A DNA stretch of 64,000 nucleotides from Archangium_A sp035910535. Lineage in GTDB: Bacteria > Myxococcota > Myxococcia > Myxococcales > Myxococcaceae. Shown piece after piece: positions 1-9,932 of this stretch. The stretch's first letter is position 1. Every line of letters starts with the position of its first letter. A program made the position numbers and the translations under genes. Below the pieces are notes generated by a model. The model did no database searches. It had not been told where the DNA came from and worked only from the letters and a program-made list of their open reading frames with translations. The stretch covers positions 86,160-150,159 of the forward strand of contig JAMHXF010000099.1 in assembly GCA_035910535.1 (NCBI GenBank). The letters are read 5' to 3'.

Positions 1-955
1 GGTCGATGTCGAGCCAGCTCGTCAGCGGCCTCACAATCTTCAACGTCGCTGACGACACGGTCTCGTCGTCTTCGACGACGGTGAGGTCTGGCGCCAGGTA
101 CACGCCGTCGGGGAACAGCGACGGCTGCCAGGTGATGCTGCCCAGAATCGTCAGCTTCCACGGCAACCGGAACCCGCCCGTCGCGCTCACGCGGTGCCGA
201 CGAATGGTCTCGCCGAACGAGTTCGAGGTCTGGTCGTAGTAGCCGTAGCTCAAGCTGAAATGAAACGGCCCGCGGTACGAGTAGCTGACGCTCGCGCTGA
301 ACACCGCGTCTTGTCGCACCACCGCTGGCGGGGCCTCCGTGCCTTCGGGCCCCGGGCGCACGCGCGCGTCGCTGTTGTACGTGCGCGGGTTGAAGCCACC
401 CATCACCGAAACCGAGTGCCGTCGGTCGAACCGGTAGCGCGCCGAGAGCCAGCCGTCGGGGCCCCAGAAGCTGTAGGCGAAGCGGTTGTAGAAGAGAAAC
501 CGGTGCGCGTTGAAGGCCGCGCGGAGCTCGACCTTCGGGTCGGGGAAGAAGTCCAACACCGCGCCGCCCTGCAGGTCGGTGTAGTCGCGCAGCGCGCCAC
601 GTCGGTCGCGCGTGTTGCCCGCGATGCCGACGGCGAAGTAGTTCGCGAAGGCCACGGTGCCCTCGAGCTGCGCCGACTGCACGACGGTGTCTTCCGACGG
701 CAGGGTGATGAACTTGCGCGCCGCGATGTCGTAGGCGCCGGCCACGCGAAAGCGGTCGGCGAAGGTCAACACGCCTTCGAGCTGGCCCAGGCCGAAGAGG
801 AACCCGTCGGGCAGCGTGGCGACGTCAGCGGAGACGAACTCGCGCCGCGCGTTGGAGTCGATGCCGGGCCCCAACCACACGCGCGCGCGACCGCGGAAGT
901 CGGCCGCGCTGGCCGCAACAGAGAGAAGCGCGGTCAACGTGAGAGCGGCTCGCAC
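1..955 (-). CDS. Partial exported beta-strand-rich (outer-membrane-like) protein
   Basis: The gene runs off the left edge, so the C-terminus is missing; about 318 residues are visible. It has no ATG start. The reading frame opens at a GTG (955) or the adjacent TTG (958), because an in-frame TAA lies a few codons upstream. The N-terminus is a signal peptide (VRAALTLTALLSVAASAA). The body alternates short polar/aromatic stretches (FNAHRFLFYNRFAYSF, FHFSLSYGYYD) and arginines in a way typical of beta-barrel strands. I infer an outer-membrane barrel but recognise no named family. It is divergent from the lipoprotein at 1009, 53 bp away. Confidence 0.6.
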   Translation of the reverse strand, partial: MRAALTLTALLSVAASAADFRGRARVWLGPGIDSNARREFVSADVATLPDGFLFGLGQLEGVLTFADRFRVAGAYDIAARKFITLPSEDTVVQSAQLEGTVAFANYFAVGIAGNTRDRRGALRDYTDLQGGAVLDFFPDPKVELRAAFNAHRFLFYNRFAYSFWGPDGWLSARYRFDRRHSVSVMGGFNPRTYNSDARVRPGPEGTEAPPAVVRQDAVFSASVSYSYRGPFHFSLSYGYYDQTSNSFGETIRRHRVSATGGFRLPWKLTILGSITWQPSLFPDGVYLAPDLTVVEDDETVSSATLKIVRPLTSWLDID

Positions 956-1008
956 CAAGCGCGCGGGAACTTAGCCAAGCCTCATGCCCACCGTTACAGT
1001 CACGCGTC

Positions 1009-1530
1009 ATGCGTCGACTCTTTCTCGTCACGGCCCTCGCGCTGGTCGGCTGCGGGCCGCTCACTTTCACCACGCAGCTCAAGGGCGAGGCCACCATCGC
1101 CGGGAGCCCGCTGGGCAGCACGTTGAACCTGTTTCCGCAGCTCGGCTCGTTCTCAAACATCGACTTCGACCAGAACCAGGACTTCAAGAACAACAACGCG
1201 CAGCGCTCGCACGTGAAGGAGACGAAGGTGACGTCTTTCACGCTGCGCATCGTCTCGCCCACCGACCAGGACTTCTCGTTTCTCGAAACGCTGGAGTTCG
1301 CCGTGAAGAGCGGCGACACCGAGACGGTCATCGCGCGCAAGGAAGGCATCGCGGCGTTGAACCTCAAGGCGCCCAACCCGACGCTGGTGCTCGACCTGCC
1401 GGGTGAAGACATGTCTCAGCACGTGCGCGCCGAGTCGTTCACCATCATCTCGCGGGGCAACGGCCGCCAGCCGAGCGCCGACGTGCGCCTCGAGGCCACG
1501 GTGAAGTTCCTGGTCGGCGTGGGGTTGTGA
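1009..1530 (+). CDS. Small lipoprotein, unknown function
   Basis: The 173-residue product starts with a lipoprotein signal (MRRLFLVTALALVGC, lipobox LVGC, lipidated Cys15). The mature part is an all-beta-looking globular sequence without cysteines or a known motif. It is divergent from the outer-membrane-like gene on its left. It converges with the coiled-coil gene on its right with only 3 bp between stop codons. It may be a partner of either surface protein, but nothing in the sequence proves this. Confidence 0.75.
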   Translation: MRRLFLVTALALVGCGPLTFTTQLKGEATIAGSPLGSTLNLFPQLGSFSNIDFDQNQDFKNNNAQRSHVKETKVTSFTLRIVSPTDQDFSFLETLEFAVKSGDTETVIARKEGIAALNLKAPNPTLVLDLPGEDMSQHVRAESFTIISRGNGRQPSADVRLEATVKFLVGVGL

Positions 1531-1533
1531 CGC

Positions 1534-2643
1534 TTACTTGAGCTGCGACGCGCGCTTCTGCAGCTCGTCGGCCTTCTTCTTGAGCTGACCGGCCAGCCCC
1601 TGCAGCCGCGCCCGCTCGACCTCGAGCTCGTCGAGGTCATCGTCGCCGCTCGAGATGCTGCGGGCGCCGCCACCGACCTGTGGCCGCGCGTCGGAGGCGT
1701 TCGTCACGCGGATGTTCGACGAGTCGATGCCATTCTTGAAAGTGGTGCCTTCGTTTGGCGGGCCACCACGTACCGCCTCGTTGGTGCCGAGCGCGAAGCC
1801 GTCTTGCGGCGCCGCCGCAAAGCCGCCGGTGCCGGCCGTGGTGTCGCTCGAGGTGCCGACCGATGCCGGAGGCGCGGGGTTGTTGGTGGCCTCGTTGCCG
1901 AGCGATGGCGCCATGGGCGCGGTGCCCGGGGTGACGGTGGTGCGCTGCACGCGCAGGCGGCGATCTCCGTCGTCGAACATCGACTCTTCGCCCATGAAGC
2001 GCTGCACACGGCGGTCGAGCTCGGCTTCTTCACGGCGCTCGGAGATGCGCGCCTCGAGCGACTTCAATTCGCGGCGCAGCTTCTCTTCGTTGTCGCGCAG
2101 CAGGTCGGCCTGCTCGAGCAGCTCTTCAGGGTCGTCGCTCGGCTTGACGGTGTCGAGCGTCGGCAGGCGCGCGGCGGGCAGGGTCTGACGGAGCGCGTCG
2201 CGCTCCGAGCGCAGGCGGCGCATGTCGGCGATGAGGCGCTTGCGCACTTCGCGATCGGTCTGGCGGTCGAAGTCGGCGCGCACGCGGGCCAGCTCTGCAG
2301 ACAGGCCGTCGAGCAGCGAGAGGTTCGCCGTCTCGAGCTCGGCTTCACGCCCCGAGACCTGCGCCGAGAGCTCCGTCAGCACACCCGAGAGCTCCTGGCT
2401 GCGCTTGAGCGCCGCGTCGAGCTCGCCGCCGGGCAACAGCTTGCCCTTCTGGTTGGCCTTGAGCGCCTCGATGCGCGACGAGAGCTGCGAGAGCTCGTTG
2501 CGCTGGCTCAGCTGCTGCGCGCGCAGCCCGGTGACCTGTTCACGAAGCGCCCGGCTGTTGCCACGAAGCCCGTCGAGCGCGCCCACGGCCCACGCGGGGA
2601 GCGCGAGGAGCACAGCAGCGAGGACAGCGACGAAGCGGTTCAT
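1534..2643 (-). CDS. Exported coiled-coil protein
   Basis: The product has 369 residues. The start at 2643 is chosen because it places a clean signal peptide (MNRFVAVLAAVLLALPAWA) at the N-terminus. Residues about 25-215 are heptad-rich and full of Glu, Arg, Leu and Gln (for example LSQRNELSQLSSRIEALKAN), so a long periplasmic coiled coil is expected. Residues about 235-330 are a low-complexity Gly/Pro/Thr/Asn linker. A second short coiled coil (ELEVERARLQGLAGQLKKK) closes the protein. No enzymatic motif is seen. It could be a structural envelope or scaffold protein. Confidence 0.7.
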   Translation of the reverse strand: MNRFVAVLAAVLLALPAWAVGALDGLRGNSRALREQVTGLRAQQLSQRNELSQLSSRIEALKANQKGKLLPGGELDAALKRSQELSGVLTELSAQVSGREAELETANLSLLDGLSAELARVRADFDRQTDREVRKRLIADMRRLRSERDALRQTLPAARLPTLDTVKPSDDPEELLEQADLLRDNEEKLRRELKSLEARISERREEAELDRRVQRFMGEESMFDDGDRRLRVQRTTVTPGTAPMAPSLGNEATNNPAPPASVGTSSDTTAGTGGFAAAPQDGFALGTNEAVRGGPPNEGTTFKNGIDSSNIRVTNASDARPQVGGGARSISSGDDDLDELEVERARLQGLAGQLKKKADELQKRASQLK

Positions 2644-2776
2644 GACGGCAGGTCTCTTGAGCAACTGCGGTGCCAAGGCGTAGGCGGTTCAACGACGCGA
2701 TTCCAGCCTCTTGGAAGGGTGTAGGAGAAGCTCCGAAGGTGGATTTTGTGGTGTCACGACAGTTTTCTGAAAAGCG

Positions 2777-3619
2777 ATGAAGCGACCTCCGTCGGCGATC
2801 TGGTGTGAGTGGAAGCCGGTAGGTGCGACGAGCACCTCGCTGGTCGACCGGTTTCGCGCAGATCATTCCGGGCCCTGGTCGCTGAAGGTCTCACACGGAG
2901 GTGTGCTCGACCCGTTCGCCGAAGGGCTGGTGTTGCTGTTGGTGGGCTCGGCGAACCGGCTCTTCGAGGGCTTGCACGAGGCGCCCAAGACCTACGTCGC
3001 GGAGCTCGGGTTCGGCGTGGAGACGGAGACGGGCGACGCGGGCGGCAAAGAGGTGTCGCGTGGTGACGCGGCGCTGGCGAGCGCCGAGCGCATCGACGCC
3101 GAGCTGCAGCGCTTCGTGGGGTGGACGCTTCAGACGCCGCCGGCCACGAGCAACAAACGCGTCGACGGTGAACGCGCGTACGTGCGCGCCCACCGCGGCG
3201 AGGTGGTGCACCTGCCCGCGCAGCGCGTGTACTGCCACTCGGCGAAGCGAATCGGTGCGGCGACGGTGGAGCTCGTGGTGCGTGGCGGGTTCTACGTGCG
3301 CAGTCTGGCGGTCGACCTGGGCCGGGCGCTCGGCTGTGGCGCGCACGTGAAGACGCTGGTGCGCACGTCGCTGGGGCCGTGGTCGCGCACCACGGCACCG
3401 TTGACGGGGCGCGCGTTGTTGCCGTGGTTGCCGTCGCTCACGTTGACCGACGCCGAGCTCGGCGCGCTGCGGGCCGGTGGCGGCCTGCCGTCACGCGCGG
3501 TGACGACGCCTGAGTGGCCGCTGCCACGCGGGTTTCCTGAAGCGACGTTTGGCGTGCGCGCGTTTCACCAGGAACGGTTGGTCGCGGTGGGCGCGCGGCT
3601 GCTGCCAGGCGGCGTTTAG
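2777..3619 (+). CDS. truB: TruB-family tRNA pseudouridine synthase
   Basis: The 280-residue product should convert U55 of tRNA to pseudouridine. The TruB signature is visible as KVSHGGVLDPFAEG around residues 37-50, with catalytic Asp45. The second family motif, KTYVAELGFG plus TETGDAGG, spans about 71-90 and carries the conserved Tyr73. The first motif is altered: the usual DKPxGxTS appears as EWKPVGATS. There is no clear C-terminal PUA domain, so the protein is at the short end for the family. It is not in the usual nusA-infB-rbfA-truB setting. It may be the sole TruB or a diverged extra copy. Confidence 0.85.
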   Translation: MKRPPSAIWCEWKPVGATSTSLVDRFRADHSGPWSLKVSHGGVLDPFAEGLVLLLVGSANRLFEGLHEAPKTYVAELGFGVETETGDAGGKEVSRGDAALASAERIDAELQRFVGWTLQTPPATSNKRVDGERAYVRAHRGEVVHLPAQRVYCHSAKRIGAATVELVVRGGFYVRSLAVDLGRALGCGAHVKTLVRTSLGPWSRTTAPLTGRALLPWLPSLTLTDAELGALRAGGGLPSRAVTTPEWPLPRGFPEATFGVRAFHQERLVAVGARLLPGGV

Positions 3620-3806
3620 CAGGCTGATGAAAAACGCAGGTCCCGCACCGCTGATGCTGACGCTGGTGACGCCGAATCAGATGGTGCCGCCGAAACACCC
3701 TGGCGGTGACTCTCGTCGACAGGGCGCCCCTCGTCGTGAGCATAAGCACGGCCCGCGGAGCGTCATCCGAAGTTGAGTTGTCCGGCTGAAGATGCGCTTC
3801 AGAGCA

Positions 3807-4598
3807 TCATCGCCTTTTGGAGGCATTTAGAGCGTCGCGCGCAGGTCGCGGCGCACCGAGCGGAGGTCCACGTTTGGTTGCGCAGGCGTCGGTTGTGACC
3901 GTCGCGTAGCCGCGTTCGGTCGACAGTACATCGCCCTTCATCGGCCCGGAGCCTCGCGCGATGAACGTCACCTGCACTCCGGAGACCTTGCTCTCGATGG
4001 TGTAGTTCTTCACGCCTCGCACGGCTCCACTTCGCGGTGGCGACGTCATCATCGTGTCTTCGATGATCAGCTGCTGAAGCCTGTCCCACACTTCGATACG
4101 TCCCAGGTCGCAGGCTTCGTTCTCGATGGAATTGAGTTCGGGCTGAAACAGCGGGCGCAGGTCGGTCCCGGCTAACTTCACGCGTGCGAGCAACCCCGCG
4201 AGGCGAAGTTCGTCCTCCTGTCGCGCGTACTTCAGCGATGTGAAGCCCAAGGCCTCCATCACCACGCGGGCGAGCGTGTTCTTGTCGAGGTGACTTGCCT
4301 TGCCGAGGGTCGCGAGCGCTCGTGCAAGGGCATCGTCGCTTGGTCTCGTCGGACGGTGTGAAGCAGCCGGACCACAGATGCTATTCCCCGAGCGAAGACA
4401 TTCGGCCTGTTGCTGGATCACAGCCTCCGAAGCGTGATCCAGTTGTTCCGAGAGATTGACGAGATCTTCTGCTGCAACCATCGAGAGCAGATCGCCTGAG
4501 GCGCGTGATTGCCAGTGCTCCACCAGTACCTCGATGGCTGCAGACAACTCTGCGTCGGAGGGTGTGGCTGCGAGCAGAACGATGACGAGACGCAACAT
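3807..4598 (-). CDS. Exported protein of unknown function
   Basis: The 263-residue product is started at ATG 4598, which gives a signal peptide (MLRLVIVLLAATPSDA); an upstream in-frame start would add 13 charged residues. The mature part is helical in its first half and ends in a basic tail (RPARDALNASKRR). I see no known domain. It lies downstream of the EAL response regulator with a 120-bp gap, so co-transcription is uncertain. The 187 bp beyond its stop hold no gene; a small hairpin (TGAAG-ATGCG-CTTCA, 3787-3801) is the only structure I see there. Confidence 0.55.
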   Translation of the reverse strand: MLRLVIVLLAATPSDAELSAAIEVLVEHWQSRASGDLLSMVAAEDLVNLSEQLDHASEAVIQQQAECLRSGNSICGPAASHRPTRPSDDALARALATLGKASHLDKNTLARVVMEALGFTSLKYARQEDELRLAGLLARVKLAGTDLRPLFQPELNSIENEACDLGRIEVWDRLQQLIIEDTMMTSPPRSGAVRGVKNYTIESKVSGVQVTFIARGSGPMKGDVLSTERGYATVTTDACATKRGPPLGAPRPARDALNASKRR

Positions 4599-4718
4599 AT
4601 CGGGTCGGTGTCCTAGCTGGTCACGTCGGAGTCGCAATGGCTTGGTGTTGGGCCTGATCCGGACTCGTGGACACTGTTGATGTGTCGATCCTCCGACTGC
4701 CGTTGAGCGGCTCGATGT

Positions 4719-5837
4719 TTAGTGCTTCGTGAAGTCGACGGTGGGGAACCCCGGGCCGGGCTTCGCGAAGAGGTAGCCCTGCAGCAGGTCGATGCCGAGC
4801 GCGCGCAGCGTGGCGAGCTCACGCGGCGTCTCGATGCACTCCGCCACCAACCGCGAGCCGAGCTCCCGCGAGAGGTCGCTGACCGCGGTGACGATGAGCT
4901 GATTGACGCTCGAGCGGTCGATGTCGCGCACCAGCGCGCCGTCGATCTTCACGAACTCGGGCTGCACGCGAGCCAGCGTGGTGAGCCCTGAATACCCGGC
5001 GCCGAGATCATCGACCGCGATGCGGTAGCCCAGCGCGCGCAGCGCCATCACCTGATCAGTCAACGTCGCGTCATTCGCCACCGACGCGCGCTCCGTGATC
5101 TCGAGCACCACGCGCTTCGAGTGGCGCGTCAGCGGCGCGGTTTCGGAATACAGGTCTGGGTCTCCGAGATCTTCCGGGTGCAGGTTCACGAAGATGTCCG
5201 CGTCGGGCGTGAAGTGGTCGAGCACGGCGGCGACCTGCGCGCGCACGGCGCGACCCAGCTCGAAGATGCGGCCCGTCTCTTCGGCGAGCGACAACATTTC
5301 GCCCGGGCCCTTCACGTCGACGGCCTTGGTGCGCATCAGCGCTTCGTAGGCGTAGGCCTTGCGTGTGCTGAACTCGACGATGGGCTGAAACGCCATCCAC
5401 AAGCCGGCGAGCGCGCTGTCGAGCTTCGGTGAGAGCGCCTGCATCTCGCCGCTGGTCGTGCGCCGCGACGCCGCGCTGGTGACGGTGTTGACGAAGACGT
5501 CGATGTCGAAGGGCTTGCGCAGGTACTTGCTGACGCCGAGGTCGATGGCGCCGATGGCCGAGTCGACCGTCGGCGCGCCCGTCATCAGCACCATCGGCAC
5601 GCTGGGGTCGATGCGCCGCGCCGACTCCAGCATCGCCAGGCCTGACAGCTCAGGCATGCACATGTCGGAGACGACCACGTCGTAGTGCGAGGCCTCCATG
5701 CGACGCAGCGCCTCGTGTGGGTCGCCGACGCCCTCGACCTCGAGGCCCGCGCGGCGGAGCACCGTCAGACAGACCTTGAGGAAGTTGTCGTCGTCGTCGA
5801 CAACCAAGACCTTGCGGGTGGACTCGATGGCGTGCAT
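4719..5837 (-). CDS. Response regulator with EAL c-di-GMP phosphodiesterase domain
   Basis: The 372-residue protein has a receiver domain (1-120; acidic pocket DDDD 14-17, phospho-acceptor Asp58, Thr86, Lys108) followed by an EAL domain (about 140-365). The catalytic set is largely intact: EAL at 165-167, Asn218 in NLHPEDL, ITE around 247-249, Asp276-Asp277, Lys297, Glu333/336 and Gln353 in LLQGYLF. The canonical DDFG is DDLG. It probably hydrolyses c-di-GMP to pGpG under control of phosphorylation. It follows the NtrC-type gene on the same strand after 179 bp, so it may have its own promoter. It has no DNA-binding domain. Confidence 0.93.
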   Translation of the reverse strand: MHAIESTRKVLVVDDDDNFLKVCLTVLRRAGLEVEGVGDPHEALRRMEASHYDVVVSDMCMPELSGLAMLESARRIDPSVPMVLMTGAPTVDSAIGAIDLGVSKYLRKPFDIDVFVNTVTSAASRRTTSGEMQALSPKLDSALAGLWMAFQPIVEFSTRKAYAYEALMRTKAVDVKGPGEMLSLAEETGRIFELGRAVRAQVAAVLDHFTPDADIFVNLHPEDLGDPDLYSETAPLTRHSKRVVLEITERASVANDATLTDQVMALRALGYRIAVDDLGAGYSGLTTLARVQPEFVKIDGALVRDIDRSSVNQLIVTAVSDLSRELGSRLVAECIETPRELATLRALGIDLLQGYLFAKPGPGFPTVDFTKH

Positions 5838-5849
5838 GGCCGTCGGCTA

Positions 5850-5866
5850 GAGCAACATGTGCGCCC
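5850..5866 (-). promoter_or_regulatory. Candidate sigma-54 (-24/-12) promoter for the EAL gene
   Basis: Read on the minus strand, the sequence GGGCGCACATGTTGCT contains GG and GC with exactly ten bases between them. It resembles the -24/-12 consensus TGGCAC-N5-TTGC with two mismatches in the -24 box. It lies just upstream of the EAL response-regulator start, next to a gene for a sigma-54 activator, which makes it attractive. The implied transcript start would be only a few bases before the ATG, which weakens the case. Confidence 0.22.
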
Positions 5867-6016
5867 GGCGGATCTACCGTGTAATTCCAGCGACCTGTCT
5901 CTGGAGCAGGCCTCAAAAAGTGGGGTATTCTGCAACCCCTGGGTGTTTCATGCCTGCAACGAAACCCGTGAACCGCGCGACCGGCGACGAGGCATTCGGA
6001 GCGCTCGCTGATCAGC

Positions 6017-7438
<1,422 letters not shown>

Positions 7439-7453
7439 GCGCGGCGGTATAGC

Positions 7454-9232
7454 TCAGCCGCGCGGAGCCGCCGTGCGGAGCTGCTCGAGGTTCCACCGCT
7501 GGAGTGACAAGGCCCTGCGCGCAGCCTCGAGCTCGTTGCGCACGCGCAGCATGGCGACGCAGCCCGAGAGCAGCGTGGCCACCACGGCGACCGACGTCGC
7601 GACGAACCAATAGTTGGAGCTGATGTCGAGCATCGCGGGGTGAATGAAGACGCCGTCGTCGCGCGACTCGTAGAGGCGGGGAATGAGGCCCAAGCCGCTG
7701 AGCGCCACCGGTACGAAGACGCTGGCCAGCTGCATGGCGATCGCGACGACGCGTTCCGCGCGCGGGATCCACAACGTCGTGCCCATTGCGTAGGCCGTGG
7801 CGATGGCGGGCACGATGATGAACGGCCCGGCCATGAACCCCAGGCACATGTTGACGCTGCTGAGCGCCGCGACGCCCAGCAGGCGACTGAGGCGGCGCGC
7901 CGGCCGTTGCTTCGCGACAGCGGCGATGAACGCGGTGGTGATGACCCAGAGCGCGACCAGCAACCCGAACAGCGTCCAGTCGCGCACCCAGAAGACCGTC
8001 GGCGCGATGAGCAGGCCCGTGAAGAGGTTGGCCTCGAGGCCGTTGCGAATACCTGTCGCTTCGGAGTCGCGCTGCGCGGCGTCGAGGTCGGCCTGCACTT
8101 CGGGTGGCAGTTCACGCGGCGCTTCGGCGAGCAGGCGACCGAAGGTGTCGTGCGCGAGCGCGAGCCCGGGCTCCAACGCCAGCGCCTGGCCGACCTCACG
8201 CAGTGCTTCGCGGCGCGCGTCGAGCGAGCCATTTTCAAGCGCCCGCGTCGCAGCTTCGGCGGCCCGTTTCGCGTGGCGCTCGGCGAGTGACGCGCGCAGC
8301 TCGACGTCGCGCTCACCGGCGAGCACCGCCTCGAGGCGCTCTCCGAATTCACGCGCCGTGGGCCGCGCTGAAGGCTCGGGCGCGAGCGCCGCCAGGCACA
8401 GCAGGTCGAGTTCCGGTGACACGTCGGCCCGCTTCGCGCGCGGTGACGGGGCGCGCAGCTGCTGCGTGGCGATGAGCGCCTCCATGTACTGCGTGGCCGA
8501 GATGAGTCGCTCACCGGTGAGCGCTTCGTAGAGCATCACGCCGAGCGCCCAGACATCACTCGCGCTGGTGGCGGGGCGACCGGCGGCCTGTTCCGGAGCC
8601 AGGTAGCCGGCGGTGCCCATGACGGTGCCGGCGACGGTGACGCCGGGCTGGCTGTCTCCCTGGAGCGGCGGCGCGTGACGGTCTTCGGTGGCGCCGACCT
8701 TCGCGAGGCCCCAGTCGAGCAGGTACACCTCGCCGAAGTCGCCGAGCATCACGTTGGCAGGCTTCACGTCGCGGTGCACCACGCCGCGCGAGTGCGCGAA
8801 GTCGAGCGTCTTGCTGACGGCCTGAAGGAAGGTGAGCAGCCGCCGCCGTGGAAACGTCGCGTCGCGCAGCACTTCGCCCAGCGTCACGCCGCGCACGCGC
8901 TTCATGGTAAAGAACGGCCGACCGTCTTCATCGAGCGCCAGCTCGTGGACGGGCACGATGCCGGGGTGCTCGAGCTGGCCCTGCACGCGCGCTTCACGAA
9001 CGAAGCGGTGCGTGGCCTCGACGTCGTCGGTGGTGGCGGTCTTGAGCGCCAGTTGGCGACCCAGGCGGGTGTCGCGCGCCACGCGCACCTCACCCATGCC
9101 GCCGCGACCCAGCACTTCACCCGGCAGTAACCGGGAGCTCGAGAGCTCCCGGAGGTCAGGCAGCTCGGCGTCGACGGCAGCCGTGCCGCTGGGGGTCTGC
9201 GCCTGCGTGGGCGGGAGCGTGTCGCGCGACAT
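7454..9232 (-). CDS. Membrane Ser/Thr protein kinase (Pkn/Hanks type)
   Basis: The protein has 592 residues when started at ATG 9232; earlier in-frame starts would overlap the divergent gene. The kinase domain is about 36-310: glycine loop GRGGMGEV (42-49), Lys64, catalytic HRD (153-155) with DVKPAN, DWG (173-175) in place of DFG, and APEQ. It therefore looks catalytically competent. Residues 310-425 form a helical linker of TPR-like character. The C-terminal part carries about five or six membrane segments, the first near GLLIAPTVFW and the last near FVATSVAVVATLL, an unusual arrangement compared with single-span Pkn kinases. It precedes the NtrC-type regulator by 15 bp, suggesting crosstalk. 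Confidence 0.92.
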   Translation of the reverse strand: MSRDTLPPTQAQTPSGTAAVDAELPDLRELSSSRLLPGEVLGRGGMGEVRVARDTRLGRQLALKTATTDDVEATHRFVREARVQGQLEHPGIVPVHELALDEDGRPFFTMKRVRGVTLGEVLRDATFPRRRLLTFLQAVSKTLDFAHSRGVVHRDVKPANVMLGDFGEVYLLDWGLAKVGATEDRHAPPLQGDSQPGVTVAGTVMGTAGYLAPEQAAGRPATSASDVWALGVMLYEALTGERLISATQYMEALIATQQLRAPSPRAKRADVSPELDLLCLAALAPEPSARPTAREFGERLEAVLAGERDVELRASLAERHAKRAAEAATRALENGSLDARREALREVGQALALEPGLALAHDTFGRLLAEAPRELPPEVQADLDAAQRDSEATGIRNGLEANLFTGLLIAPTVFWVRDWTLFGLLVALWVITTAFIAAVAKQRPARRLSRLLGVAALSSVNMCLGFMAGPFIIVPAIATAYAMGTTLWIPRAERVVAIAMQLASVFVPVALSGLGLIPRLYESRDDGVFIHPAMLDISSNYWFVATSVAVVATLLSGCVAMLRVRNELEAARRALSLQRWNLEQLRTAAPRG

Positions 9233-9293
9233 CGACGCCGACCCTACTTCGGCGGTGTCACAATCGAGCGGCTGGCGTGCCAACATCACGCGC

Positions 9294-9863
9294 ATGGCCG
9301 AGACGCCGTTCGAAGTGAGTGCGCTGTTGATCACCGGCTTCAAGAAGGCGTGCATTCAAATGGGCCTGGCCGATGGCGCGCGGGTGCACATGGCACCGGA
9401 CGTCGCCGCGATGTGGGACAACCCCGCGTCGAGCTCGTGGCACGAAGGTCGGTTGTTTCAGGGGCTCACGGAGGCGTTGGTGAAGGTCTCCACCTTCGAG
9501 CAGATGGCTGAAATCAACTACCGCATGGGCCGCGATCAATTCGGGCCCATCATCACCAGCATGATCCGCATCATGGTGTCGTTGAGCAGCCCGTCTCCGC
9601 ACACGGTGCTCGGCAACATCAAGCCCATCATCGGCCTGGCGTTGCGCGGCGTGCGCTCCGACTACGAGAAGACGGGGCCGAGCAGCGGCAAGTTCGGCGT
9701 GTACTACCCGCTGCCGTTTCCCGAAGGCACGGCGCACGCGTGGGCGGGGGTGATGAAGTACGTCTGCGCCATCGTGAATCACACCGCCGTGCTCGACCGC
9801 GTCGAGACGCTGCAGAACGGTCACCGCTTCGAGGTCGACCTGCACTGGTCCGCTGTTCCGTGA
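9294..9863 (+). CDS. Soluble protein of unknown function (189 aa)
   Basis: The 189-residue protein starts at ATG 9294 and is divergent from the kinase gene by 61 bp. It has no signal peptide or membrane span. Size and overall pattern recall the small myxobacterial DUF2378/V4R-like proteins, of which there are two more candidates in this window, but I cannot align a defining motif. The divergent promoter region with the kinase is the only context. Confidence 0.6.
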   Translation: MAETPFEVSALLITGFKKACIQMGLADGARVHMAPDVAAMWDNPASSSWHEGRLFQGLTEALVKVSTFEQMAEINYRMGRDQFGPIITSMIRIMVSLSSPSPHTVLGNIKPIIGLALRGVRSDYEKTGPSSGKFGVYYPLPFPEGTAHAWAGVMKYVCAIVNHTAVLDRVETLQNGHRFEVDLHWSAVP

Positions 9864-9932
9864 ACGATCTGTAAATCGGCGCGGCAGCTGCGGGTGAACT
9901 CCGCGCGCTCGCTGCGACGAAGATGCCCACAC

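Noticed and set aside
3620..3806. Small gene downstream of truB (a frame with MKNAGPAPLMLTLV)
   Set aside because: It is a continuation of an open frame overlapping truB, without a ribosome-binding site or recognisable product.
5838..6016. Additional short gene between the NtrC-type and EAL genes
   Set aside because: Open frames are short, lack ribosome-binding sites, and overlap the likely promoter region of the EAL gene.
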